Below, in pieces: positions 8,186 to 16,902 of a stretch of DNA of 34,602 nucleotides; positions within the stretch are counted from its first letter, which is position 1, and every line of letters starts with the position of its first letter. Below the pieces are notes generated by a model, which was given only the letters and a program-made list of their open reading frames with translations, was not told the origin of the DNA and searched no databases. This DNA is from Bacteroidota bacterium (GTDB lineage Bacteria; Bacteroidota; Bacteroidia; Bacteroidales; FEN-979). Where the stretch lies: assembly GCA_007280875.1 (NCBI GenBank), contig QYQJ01000155.1, positions 1 through 34,602 of the forward strand, given 5' to 3'. The position numbers were made by a program, and so were the translations under genes.

Positions 8186-8845
8186 ATGGGCATAGCAGAA
8201 CGCAAAGAACGGGAAAAGGAGCAGCGCCGGCAAGCGATCATCGATGCCGCCGAGAAGGTCTTCTTCACCAAAGGGTACGACAGCTCCACCATGGACGATA
8301 TCGCCGAAGCGGCTGAACTGAGCAAAGGGACACTCTACCTCTATTTCCAGAGCAAGGATGAGCTTCATTTTGAGATCATGGACAGGGGAAATGAGATCCT
8401 GATGGGCTTTATGGAAAAGGCGATCGATCCGGAAAAAAGTGGACGGGAAAACCTCCGGTTCCTGGGTGAAGCCTTTGTGGAGTTTTCCAACCGGTATCCG
8501 GAGTATTTCCAGGCCATGATGTTCTTTCAAAGCCGGGATGTGGTGCAGCAGAAACTGAATGAACAGAAACTGAAAAAATTCATTGAGGGCAGATCATCCA
8601 TCAGCTTGCTGAATGCCATGGTGACCAAAGGCATCGCTGACGGCTCGGTGCGAAATGATCTGCCTGTTTCACACCTGACCACTCTGCTCTGGTCACAGAT
8701 GATGGGTATCCTTGTGATGTATTCCACCAAGAAGCCGGCATTTGAATACCAGCAGATCAGCCGGGACCAACTGGTCAGCATTCACCTCGACCTGGTCCGG
8801 GACGGTTTGAAACCCCGACATACGGAGGATTCCGGTCATGAATAG
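8186..8845 (+). CDS. TetR/AcrR family transcriptional regulator
   Basis: RRQAIIDAAEKVFFTKGYDSSTMDDIAEAAELSKGTLYLYFQSKDELHFEIM. Confidence 0.95.
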   Translation: MGIAERKEREKEQRRQAIIDAAEKVFFTKGYDSSTMDDIAEAAELSKGTLYLYFQSKDELHFEIMDRGNEILMGFMEKAIDPEKSGRENLRFLGEAFVEFSNRYPEYFQAMMFFQSRDVVQQKLNEQKLKKFIEGRSSISLLNAMVTKGIADGSVRNDLPVSHLTTLLWSQMMGILVMYSTKKPAFEYQQISRDQLVSIHLDLVRDGLKPRHTEDSGHE

Positions 8846-10210
8846 CTATTTCTTTGCGACAATCGCCCTGAGCGCTCTTTATGCCACCTCCTTCCTCCCT
8901 TGCTCGGCCCAGGAAACCATCCTGGACTCCTACATCCGGCAGGGATTTGAAAACAACCTGGCTCTGAAGCAGCACGAACTGAACTACAACAGGAGCCTGG
9001 CCCTTCTCCGTCAGTCGAAAGCGCTGTTCTATCCGAACGTCGGGTTCAACGCCCGGTTCAGTGTGGCCGACGGGGGTCGGACCATCGATTTTCCGGTTGG
9101 TGACCTGTTGAATCCTGCCTACTCCACGCTTAACCAACTCACGCAATCCCAAAAGTTCCCGCAGGTCAATAACGAGCAGATCTATTTTCTCCGTCCCACG
9201 GAACAGCAGACCATGCTGACCCTGGAACAACCTCTCTTCAACGGCGATATCTGGTTCAACTATAAAATCAGGAAGAATCTCTCGGAGGCAGCCTTCATCG
9301 GGATCGACATCTACCGCCGTGAACTGGTCCAGGAGATCAAGACGGCTTATTACGACTATTTGAAGACGGTGAAGGCCCTTGATCTCTTTGAGCAGACCCT
9401 CGATGTGGTCAGGGAGAACCTTCGGGTAAGTGAAAGCCTGTATGCCAATGACAAGGTCACCGTGGATGCCGTCTACCGCTCCCGGGCTGAACTCAGCAAA
9501 GTGGAACGGCAGATGGCGGAGGCCGAGAAATTTCACGAATCGGCCCGGGCATACTTTAATTTCCTGCTCAACAGGTCGCTTGAATCTAAAATTGAGGTAG
9601 ATATTCGTAATATACTGATCGATAGTTTATTATCAAACGTCAATGAATCCATAGGTCTGGCCCTTTCCCACCGGGAAGAGCTGAAACAGACCGATGCTTA
9701 TCTCAGCGCCTCCGAGAACAATGTCAGGCTCACTAAGTACAACCACACCCCCACTCTGGGTCTTGGAGTGAACTATGGCATTCAGGGGGAGACCTATGAA
9801 TTTAATGATCAGTCGGATTTTGTGATCGCCTCCCTGGTAATGCAGTGGAAACTGTTTCACGGCATGGAGACGCGCTCCCGGATCCAGCAGGCCACTATTG
9901 AACAGCAGTTGCTGAAAGAACGGTATGACGAGCTTCAAAACCAGATCTCAATGCAGGTGATCGATGCCTGGTATGGTGTGCAGGCTGCAGCCAAAGCGGT
10001 CGGAGCCGCTACCGTACAGAGTCAGAGCGCCTCCAAAGCGTTTGAGATCATCCGTAAAAAATACACCAGGGCCAGACCAGCCTGCTTGAGTTCATCAATG
10101 TACGTACAGACATGACCACTGCCGACCTGAACCTGATCCTGGCAAACTACGATTATGAGATCAGCCGGGCAGAACTGGAGCGGGCGCTGGCGACCTATCC
10201 GATTGAATAA
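8838..10210 (+). pseudogene. TolC family outer membrane efflux protein with a frameshift near its 3' end
   Basis: ORF ends out of frame as KYTRARPACLSSSMYVQT at 10115. A -1 shift at AAA AAA (10056-10061) restores HQGQTSLLEFINVRTDMTTADLNLILANYDYEISRAELERALATYPIE to TAA 10208-10210, a typical TolC-family C-terminus. Confidence 0.85.
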
Positions 10211-10222
10211 TCTAAACACTAT

Positions 10223-11251
10223 ATGAAAAGATTATCATTACTAGTTATCGTTCTGATCCTTACTGGATGTAACAGGCAGGAAGTAACGGACCGGCAGGAA
10301 AAAGTCCACCGGGTGACAGTCACGGAGGTCAAGATGCAGGAGATCAGTCAGCCGATCCGTGCTTCCGGGAAATTATCTTCGCGGGAGGAGACAAAACTGA
10401 GCTTCAAAACCGGCGGTGTGATCGAAAAGATCCGGGTGGCCGAAGGCGAAGCGGTGCGCAAAGGGACCCTTCTGGCCAGCCTGAACCTGACCGAGATCAA
10501 CGCCCGGACCGAACAGGCCGACCAGGCCTTCCGAAAAGCCGAACGGGATTACAAGCGGGTCGAGAACCTGTACCACGACAGCGTAGCAACCCTGGAAAAC
10601 CTCCAGGATGCCGGGACCGCCCTGGAGGTGGCGCGCACCAATGTCGATATCGCCCGGTTCAACCTGAAATACTCGACCATCGAGGCCCCTGCCAACGGGA
10701 AGATCCTCCTGAAACTGGCCGAAGAGAGCGAAATCGTCTCTGCCGGACAACCGGTATTCCTCTTCGGTTCCTCGGAGGGAGACTGGGTGGTCAGGGTAAG
10801 TCTGACAGATCGGGATATCATCCTGGTGAACCTGGGCGATCCGGCCCTGGTCTATTTCGATGCCTATCCCGGTAAGGCCATTTCGGCAACGGTTTCGGAA
10901 ACCGGCAAATCGGCCGATCCCTATACCGGAACCTATGAGGTGGAACTGACGATCAAGCCGGTACTACTGGAACTGGCATCCGGATTTGTGGCGCAGGCCG
11001 AGATCCTTCCTCCCCAGTCCGACAGCTGCCTGATGGTGCCCGTCGATGCCCTGGTGGAGGCCGAAGGAAATTCCGGCTATCTCTTCGTTGCCAGGGATTC
11101 CGTGGCTGAAAAGCGCAAGGTCACGATCCGGCGGGTGGAAGGCATGGTCTGCGTCACAAGCGGACTGGATAAAGGTGAACGGGTGGTGATGGAAGGAGCG
11201 CCCTATCTGTCTGACGGAGACAAGATTCAACTTGTGAAACCGGTCAAGTAA
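10223..11251 (+). CDS. Efflux RND transporter periplasmic adaptor subunit (lipoprotein)
   Basis: Lipobox VLILTGC; GGVIEKIRVAEGEAVRKGTLLASLNLTEINARTEQADQAF; IEAPANGKIL. Confidence 0.93.
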   Translation: MKRLSLLVIVLILTGCNRQEVTDRQEKVHRVTVTEVKMQEISQPIRASGKLSSREETKLSFKTGGVIEKIRVAEGEAVRKGTLLASLNLTEINARTEQADQAFRKAERDYKRVENLYHDSVATLENLQDAGTALEVARTNVDIARFNLKYSTIEAPANGKILLKLAEESEIVSAGQPVFLFGSSEGDWVVRVSLTDRDIILVNLGDPALVYFDAYPGKAISATVSETGKSADPYTGTYEVELTIKPVLLELASGFVAQAEILPPQSDSCLMVPVDALVEAEGNSGYLFVARDSVAEKRKVTIRRVEGMVCVTSGLDKGERVVMEGAPYLSDGDKIQLVKPVK

Positions 11252-11261
11252 ACCCAGCGAG

Positions 11262-14200
11262 ATGAACCTACCCAGACTTGCCATCGACAATTTTCAGTTT
11301 ACCCTTCTGGTATTCATTCTACTCATAGTTGCGGGTGTCAACTCCTTCATCACCATGCCCCGCACGGAGGATCCCCCAATTAATGTTCCTGGTGCTTCGG
11401 TGATCGTGATCTATCCGGGAGCCTCCCCGGTCGACCTGGAAGAGTTGGTAGTCACACCGATTGAGGATGCCATCAACGAACTGGATGACATCAAGCGGAT
11501 CCAGACCACCATCCGGGAAGGGCTTGCTTATTTCTCCGTGGAGTTCTATTTCGGTACAGATGCCAAAGAGAAGTACGACGAAGTGGTGCAGAAAGTGAAC
11601 GGGATCCGGAGCAAACTCCCATCGGAGATCGCCGAACTCAATTTTTTAGAGTGGACCACATCGGATGTGGTGATCCTGCAACTTGCGCTGATCTCAGAAA
11701 AAGCCTCTTACAGGGAAATGGAACAGGAAGCCGAACGGATGAAAAAACCGCTACAGAAGGTGGAAGGGGTCAAAGAGGTGGATATCAAGGCATTCCCAAA
11801 AGAGGAGATCCGGGTCTCCCTCGATTTCCAGAAGATGGCCGCCATGAATATCTCCCTGGAACAGGTGGAACAATCCATCCGGAGCAACAACGCTAACATT
11901 CCCGGCGGGTCCATGAAACTCTCCGGGAAGACCTTTAGCATACAGACCAGTGGCTCCTACAAAAACCTGGACGAACTTGGCAACACTGTGGTGCACTCCT
12001 ACAATGGACGGTTGGTACGGTTGCGGGACATCGCCGGGATCCGGTTCGGTTACGAGGACCAGCCTTACCTGGCCAGAGTCAGCCATCAGCGGTGCATCTT
12101 TCTGGCCGTCAAGCAAAAACCCGATTTCAATATTTTCAGTATCCGGAAAGGCCTGGAACCGGAACTGGAAACCTTCCGTATGAACATCCCTTCGGATATG
12201 AAGTTGTTCACCGTATTTGATCAGTCAGTGTGGGTGGATAAGCGAATCAATAACTTCCTGCTGAACCTGCTCCAGGGTATCATCCTGGTCGGGATCTTCA
12301 TCCTGCTGGCCATGGGGGTACGGTCGTCGATTGTGGTGATCCTGGCAATCCCACTCTCCATCGTAATGGGGATCTTTGTGGTCCATCTGCTGGGATTTGG
12401 CCTGCAGCAGATCTCGATCGCCGGGCTGGTGGTGGCGTTGGGGATGCTGGTAGATAATTCCATCGTGATTGTGCAGAATATCAACCGGTACCGTTCCCTG
12501 GGCTATTCACCACGTGAAGCGGCTATCACAGCTACTTCCGAGATCGGCTGGCCGGTGGTCAGCGCCACTGCCACTACCGTCCTTGCCTTCATACCGATCA
12601 TCATGATGCCGGAAGCTTCCGGGGAATTCATCAAAAGTCTTCCCATTACCATCATCGCCACCCTTTCCATGTCATTGCTTGTCGCCCTTACCCTTACGCC
12701 ACTGATTACCAGTAAATTATTTAAACAAATCCCTCCGGACACGAGGGGTAGGGAGAACACCTATTTTTACCGCAAGATACAGGAGTTCATCGAAGGTCCC
12801 TATCGGAGAACCCTCTCCTGGGCCCTGAGACACAAGGTGCTGACCCTGTCCGTTGCAATCGTTGTTTTCCTGTTTTCACTCTACATGTTCCAGTATGTCG
12901 GATTATCCTTTTTTCCTAAAGCGGAAAAACCGCAGTTCCTGATCCAGATCAACCTGCCTGACGGTTCCAATCTAGACAAGACCAACCAGGTGGCAATACA
13001 CGTCGAATCGGTTCTGGATTCCATTCCGGAAGTGAAGTATTATACGACGAATGTCGGTCATGGCAATCCCCGGATCTATTACAATATCTTCGAAAAGAAC
13101 TATGCGAAGAATTTCGCAGAGATCTTCGTACAGCTAGATCGCTATGATCCGGAGGAGTTTGATGCGCTGATCACCCGGTTGCGCGCTGAATTATCGGATT
13201 ACCCGGGAGCCCGGATCAACGTGAAGGAATTCGAACAGGGGCATCCTATCGAAGCGCCTGTAATGGTTTATCTGACTGGGGAAAACCTCGATTTACTGGA
13301 AAAGATCTCCGGCGATGTGGAGGAGATGATCGCCGCCCGCCCCGGGGTCATCAACGTGGAGAACGAACTGTCACGCAAACAGATGGATATCCGCGTGGAG
13401 ATCAACAAAGAGAAGGCCAGTCTGTATGGCGTTCCCATCGTGGAGATAGATAAGACCGTTCGAACGGCTGTCAATGGCATGACCGTATCCAGGTTCCGGG
13501 ACGACGAAGGCAAGGAGTACAACATCGTGCTCAGGATGCCTTCCGGCGATCAGATCACGGCATCCGACTTTGACCGGATCTTTGTAAGATCGTATACCGG
13601 CCACATGATCCCCCTGAAACAGCTGGCATCCATCGCATTCACACAGTCGCCCAGCATGATCCAGCGGTTCGATCTGGAGCGGACTGCCCTGGTAAAGGCC
13701 GATCTGAAGAAGGGAGCCAACCTCGATGAAGTGATGGAGCCGGTGATCCGCCAGCTCAAATCCTACCCCTTCCCCAACGGGTACAAATATGTCATCAGCG
13801 GGGAACTGGAGAGTCGTGGCGAATCGTTTGGCGGTATGCAGATCGCCATCATCATCGCCATGATCTCGATCTTTGCCGTGCTAGTGCTCCAGTTCCGCTC
13901 CTTTATCCAGCCCCTGGTTATCTATGCAGCGGTACCGTTTGCCGTGGTCGGAATGGTATGGGCGCTGCTGATCACCGGCTACACCTTCTCCTTTTCTGCC
14001 TTTATCGGACTGATCAGCCTGGTGGGGATCGTGGTGAACAACTCCATCATCCTGGTCGACTATTCCAACAAGCTTCTGGCACAGGGACTCTCCCTGAGGG
14101 AAGCCGTGATCCGATCAGGCGAAACCCGGTTCACCCCCATCATCCTCACCAGCCTCACCACCATCGGCGGACTGCTTCCCCTTACCCTGACAGGCAGCAG

Positions 14201-14348
14201 CATGTGGGCACCGCTCGGGTGGACCATCATCGGCGGATTGTCTGTCTCCACCTTCCTGACGCTGATCATCGTGCCGGTGCTGTACCAGGTGTTTACAAAA
14301 GAAACAAGGTCGAGGGTCGAGGGTCGAAGTAATCTTTTATCCGTATGA
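11262..14348 (+). CDS. Efflux RND transporter permease (AcrB/HAE1-like)
   Basis: 1028 aa with repeated TM bundles; PRTEDPPINVPGASVIVIYPGASPVDLEELVVTPIEDAI; GLVVALGMLVDNSIVIVQNI; GIVVNNSIILVDYSNKL. Confidence 0.96.
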   Translation: MNLPRLAIDNFQFTLLVFILLIVAGVNSFITMPRTEDPPINVPGASVIVIYPGASPVDLEELVVTPIEDAINELDDIKRIQTTIREGLAYFSVEFYFGTDAKEKYDEVVQKVNGIRSKLPSEIAELNFLEWTTSDVVILQLALISEKASYREMEQEAERMKKPLQKVEGVKEVDIKAFPKEEIRVSLDFQKMAAMNISLEQVEQSIRSNNANIPGGSMKLSGKTFSIQTSGSYKNLDELGNTVVHSYNGRLVRLRDIAGIRFGYEDQPYLARVSHQRCIFLAVKQKPDFNIFSIRKGLEPELETFRMNIPSDMKLFTVFDQSVWVDKRINNFLLNLLQGIILVGIFILLAMGVRSSIVVILAIPLSIVMGIFVVHLLGFGLQQISIAGLVVALGMLVDNSIVIVQNINRYRSLGYSPREAAITATSEIGWPVVSATATTVLAFIPIIMMPEASGEFIKSLPITIIATLSMSLLVALTLTPLITSKLFKQIPPDTRGRENTYFYRKIQEFIEGPYRRTLSWALRHKVLTLSVAIVVFLFSLYMFQYVGLSFFPKAEKPQFLIQINLPDGSNLDKTNQVAIHVESVLDSIPEVKYYTTNVGHGNPRIYYNIFEKNYAKNFAEIFVQLDRYDPEEFDALITRLRAELSDYPGARINVKEFEQGHPIEAPVMVYLTGENLDLLEKISGDVEEMIAARPGVINVENELSRKQMDIRVEINKEKASLYGVPIVEIDKTVRTAVNGMTVSRFRDDEGKEYNIVLRMPSGDQITASDFDRIFVRSYTGHMIPLKQLASIAFTQSPSMIQRFDLERTALVKADLKKGANLDEVMEPVIRQLKSYPFPNGYKYVISGELESRGESFGGMQIAIIIAMISIFAVLVLQFRSFIQPLVIYAAVPFAVVGMVWALLITGYTFSFSAFIGLISLVGIVVNNSIILVDYSNKLLAQGLSLREAVIRSGETRFTPIILTSLTTIGGLLPLTLTGSSMWAPLGWTIIGGLSVSTFLTLIIVPVLYQVFTKETRSRVEGRSNLLSV
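14308..14328. repeat. Heptanucleotide tandem repeat (GGTCGAG)x2 + GGTCGAA
   Basis: ggtcgag ggtcgag ggtcgaa, encoding part of the RND permease C-terminal tail RSRVEGRSNLLSV. Confidence 0.85.
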
Positions 14349-15316
14349 AATACCTGCGTATCTTCATCTGTACTTTTTTATTCTTTTCGCTTTCCTGTAA
14401 GAAAAACAACATTCCCGACGTAGATTTCAGGCAGGAGATGAGGAACTTCATTGAAAACATCTCCACCTATGCAAGAAGTTACTCAAATGGATTTATCGTA
14501 ATCCCCCAAAACGGGCAGGAATTGATCACCTTCAATGGGGAGGCTTCCGGTCCGTTAGCCTCCGATTACAATCAGGCTATCAGCGGACAGGGAAGGGAAG
14601 ATCTCTTTTATGGATATGATGGTGATGGCATCCCAACCCCCGCCGAGGAACGAATATACATGGAGGGATTTCTGGACCGGATGAAGGCAGAAGGTAAAGT
14701 GATCCTGGTCACTGATTATTGCTCCGATCATCCTGACATGCTTAACTCCTATACGCAGAATGAAGCCAGGGGATATATCTCCTATGCAGCCGATCACCGG
14801 ACGCTGGATCATGTTCCGGCTTATCCGGTTCCCATCTACAATGAGAATACCTCTGATATTCAGTCGCTTGATCAGGCGAAAAACGTACTTTATCTAATAA
14901 ACCCGGAGTTATTTCCCACCAAAGGCCACTTCGTTGATTCTCTGATAAAAACCAATTATGACCTCCTGAACATAGATCTCTTTTTCGAGGATACAGAACA
15001 ACTTACGGTAGAGGATGTAAACGCTCTCAGAACCAAGGATAACGGAGGTAGTCGACTAGTGATCTGCTATATGAGTATCGGGGAAGCCGAAAATTACCGT
15101 TATTACTGGCAGCCCGGGTGGGAGTTCGCACGACCTGAATGGCTGGATGAACCCAACCCGGATTGGCCGGGAAATTACAAAGTAAGGTACTGGGACCCGA
15201 CCTGGCAGGCGATCATTTTCGGAAACGATAACTCCTATTTAAAGAGGATCATCGACGCCGGATTTGATGGGGTTTATCTGGATATAGTCGATGCTTTCGA
15301 GTATTTTGAGAAATAA
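14345..15316 (+). CDS. GH114-like putative endo alpha-1,4 polygalactosaminidase, lipoprotein
   Basis: Lipobox-like FSLSC; LVICYMSIGEAENYRYYW; PGNYKVRYWDPTWQAIIF; IIDAGFDGVYLDIVDAFEYF. Confidence 0.85.
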   Translation: MKYLRIFICTFLFFSLSCKKNNIPDVDFRQEMRNFIENISTYARSYSNGFIVIPQNGQELITFNGEASGPLASDYNQAISGQGREDLFYGYDGDGIPTPAEERIYMEGFLDRMKAEGKVILVTDYCSDHPDMLNSYTQNEARGYISYAADHRTLDHVPAYPVPIYNENTSDIQSLDQAKNVLYLINPELFPTKGHFVDSLIKTNYDLLNIDLFFEDTEQLTVEDVNALRTKDNGGSRLVICYMSIGEAENYRYYWQPGWEFARPEWLDEPNPDWPGNYKVRYWDPTWQAIIFGNDNSYLKRIIDAGFDGVYLDIVDAFEYFEK

Positions 15317-15348
15317 CATGTTTCCGTGGTGAACAAAACTGGAAGACC

Positions 15349-15726
15349 ATGATCAAAGAAATCTTATTCTATATTGCCAGTGTGATGACCCTCGGATGGG
15401 GGATTGCGCACCTTTTTCCAACGAAATCTGTGGTCAGGGGTTTCGGGGAAATCTCTGAAGATAACCGGAACATCATCCGTATGGAGTGGATCACTGAAGG
15501 GGTGGCCCTGATCTTTCTGGGCATCCTGGTGGTTGCCATTACACTCTTTGGAGATATTCAATCGTTAACCGCCCGGATTGCTTATGCGGCGGCTGTATTC
15601 ATGCTGATTGCCATGACACTGGTATCAGTACAGACAGGGTTCAAAGTCAATTTTCTTCCGTATAAGCTTTGCCCCTTTCTGTTCGGGACCTCAGCCTTGC
15701 TGCTTTTTATCGGCGTGATAATTTAA
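15349..15726 (+). CDS. Small four-TM membrane protein
   Basis: 125 aa with four hydrophobic segments; ATG start. Confidence 0.65.
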   Translation: MIKEILFYIASVMTLGWGIAHLFPTKSVVRGFGEISEDNRNIIRMEWITEGVALIFLGILVVAITLFGDIQSLTARIAYAAAVFMLIAMTLVSVQTGFKVNFLPYKLCPFLFGTSALLLFIGVII

Positions 15727-15737
15727 CCAACAAACGT

Positions 15738-16184
15738 ATGGAAATCATTGACTTATCCCCTGAGTATGAATCCCTCTATTGCTGCTGTCTGGAAGACTGG
15801 TCGGATGAGATGAAAGAAGCCGGAGACCATAAGGACAAGTGGTTCCAGTCCATCAGGGATAAGGGGCTCAGGGTGAAACTAGCCGTAGATGATAACGGAG
15901 TGGTGGGTGGAATGATTCAGTATCTCCCGATCGAGCTTTCCGTTACCTCATTCATCAACGGGTGGTGCCCGGATATGAACATCGTCCAAGAGCGGGCAAA
16001 ACGAGCCGTGGAAGAACTCGGGACCGGAGTTGAGTACAAGGTCATCCCAACAGACACCAAGGAATCAATCCGTGAATGGGGCCAATCGGACGCCCTGTTC
16101 ATCAATGGAAAATCGGTGAGAATGGGCCCGCCTCCCTCCTACTATAAGATCAGAAAGAAGATCTCAAAAAGAATAAAACAATAG
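15738..16184 (+). CDS. GNAT/YoaP-like protein lacking most of the GNAT domain (internal in-frame deletion)
   Basis: N-terminus MEIIDLSPEYESLYCCCLEDWSDEMKEAGDHKDKWFQSIRDKGLRVKLAVDDNGVVGGMIQYLPIE is GNAT/YoaP-like; C-terminus VTSFINGWCPDMNIVQERAKRAVEELG...GPPPSYYKIRKKISK is YoaP-like. No acetyl-CoA-binding R/QxxGxG/A region between them. ATG 15738 preferred over the listed 15669. Confidence 0.65.
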   Translation: MEIIDLSPEYESLYCCCLEDWSDEMKEAGDHKDKWFQSIRDKGLRVKLAVDDNGVVGGMIQYLPIELSVTSFINGWCPDMNIVQERAKRAVEELGTGVEYKVIPTDTKESIREWGQSDALFINGKSVRMGPPPSYYKIRKKISKRIKQ

Positions 16185-16197
16185 AATACAGGCTTTT

Positions 16198-16324
16198 ATG
16201 TCAGATCATACCCGGGCATTCCTGAACTGGAACGGATCCCTGCGGAGAGAACGGGGAGTTCCACACCTTTGCTTTCGATGGCCCGATCTTCAGTGACCCC
16301 GTTTCGTTCGGTCCGGGAGAATAG
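16198..16324 (+). pseudogene. Relic of diphthine--ammonia ligase-like (DUF71/PP-loop) gene, middle deleted
   Basis: Frame from 16198: MSDHTRAFLNWNG; frame from 16235: DPCGENGEFHTFAFDGPIFSDPVSFGPGE*. These resemble the N-terminal (xAFxxWSGGKDS) and C-terminal (DPCxENGEYHTFVYDGPIF) ends of the family. Confidence 0.7.
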
Positions 16325-16391
16325 GCTGCTGTGCTCTTCAGATTTTCTTCAGAATCGGAAATTAATTTTGATTTTCAGAACAAAGTGAACC

Positions 16392-16529
16392 ATGAGAACA
16401 GTGCAAATTGGCTTAAATGCTGGTAAGATCTGGCATCGTCTGGAGAAAGATCTGACCGATACACGGGTTGGTAGACTGGCAAAAGATTGTCTATCACGAT
16501 TTATTAATCCTAAAGATGAAACAATATGA
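16392..16529 (+). pseudogene. Shortened DUF2582-like winged-helix ORF (45 aa)
   Basis: ATG 16392: MRTVQIGLNAGKIWHRLEKDLTDTRVGRLAKDCLSRFINPKDETI*; the first 18 residues resemble the DUF2582 start (IGxNAGKIWxxL). Stop overlaps the next ATG (ATGA). Confidence 0.45.
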
Positions 16530-16717
16530 ATGTAAAAACAGAAGGGAGAAGTACTATGCATCACAGGCAGACTCCCCAGAGACAAAAAGAGATCACACAG
16601 GAAAAAATTCGCTTTCGCGCATTCGAACTTTTTAACTCGAGAAGCCCAGATCAGGGGAGTGACATGGAAGACTGGCTGCAGGCCGAAAGGGAAATCAAAA
16701 ACAACCACCATAAGTGA
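16526..16717 (+). CDS. DUF2934-like small protein
   Basis: EKIRFRAFELFNSRSPDQGSDMEDWLQAEREI matches the DUF2934 pattern (IRxRAYELxxxRGxxxGxDxxDWLxAExEL). Confidence 0.7.
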   Translation: MNVKTEGRSTMHHRQTPQRQKEITQEKIRFRAFELFNSRSPDQGSDMEDWLQAEREIKNNHHK

Positions 16718-16890
16718 TCAAAATCTCAGGGAAATTCCCTGACAGTCCTGACAGCCTTCTCCAGGTTGTCAAAGGCAAATCGGTTGACCGCAGAACCATT
16801 TTTTTATACAGAAGCAGGTAGACACTGTCCGCTTTCTTCATGGTTCCCAGCAATTCAGGACCTGACCTCCTGCCTTTTTGACATTTTGCC

Positions 16891-16898
16891 TATATTTG
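16891..16898 (+). promoter_or_regulatory. TAtaTTTG -7 element 4 nt before an ATG
   Basis: tatatttg tccc ATG(16903). Confidence 0.4.
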
Positions 16899-16902
16899 TC
16901 CC

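Noticed and set aside
8775-9536. Minus-strand 253-aa ORF
   Set aside because: Shadow ORF of the tolC gene.
11262-14348. Novel transporter
   Set aside because: Ordinary RND permease with all expected motifs and partners.
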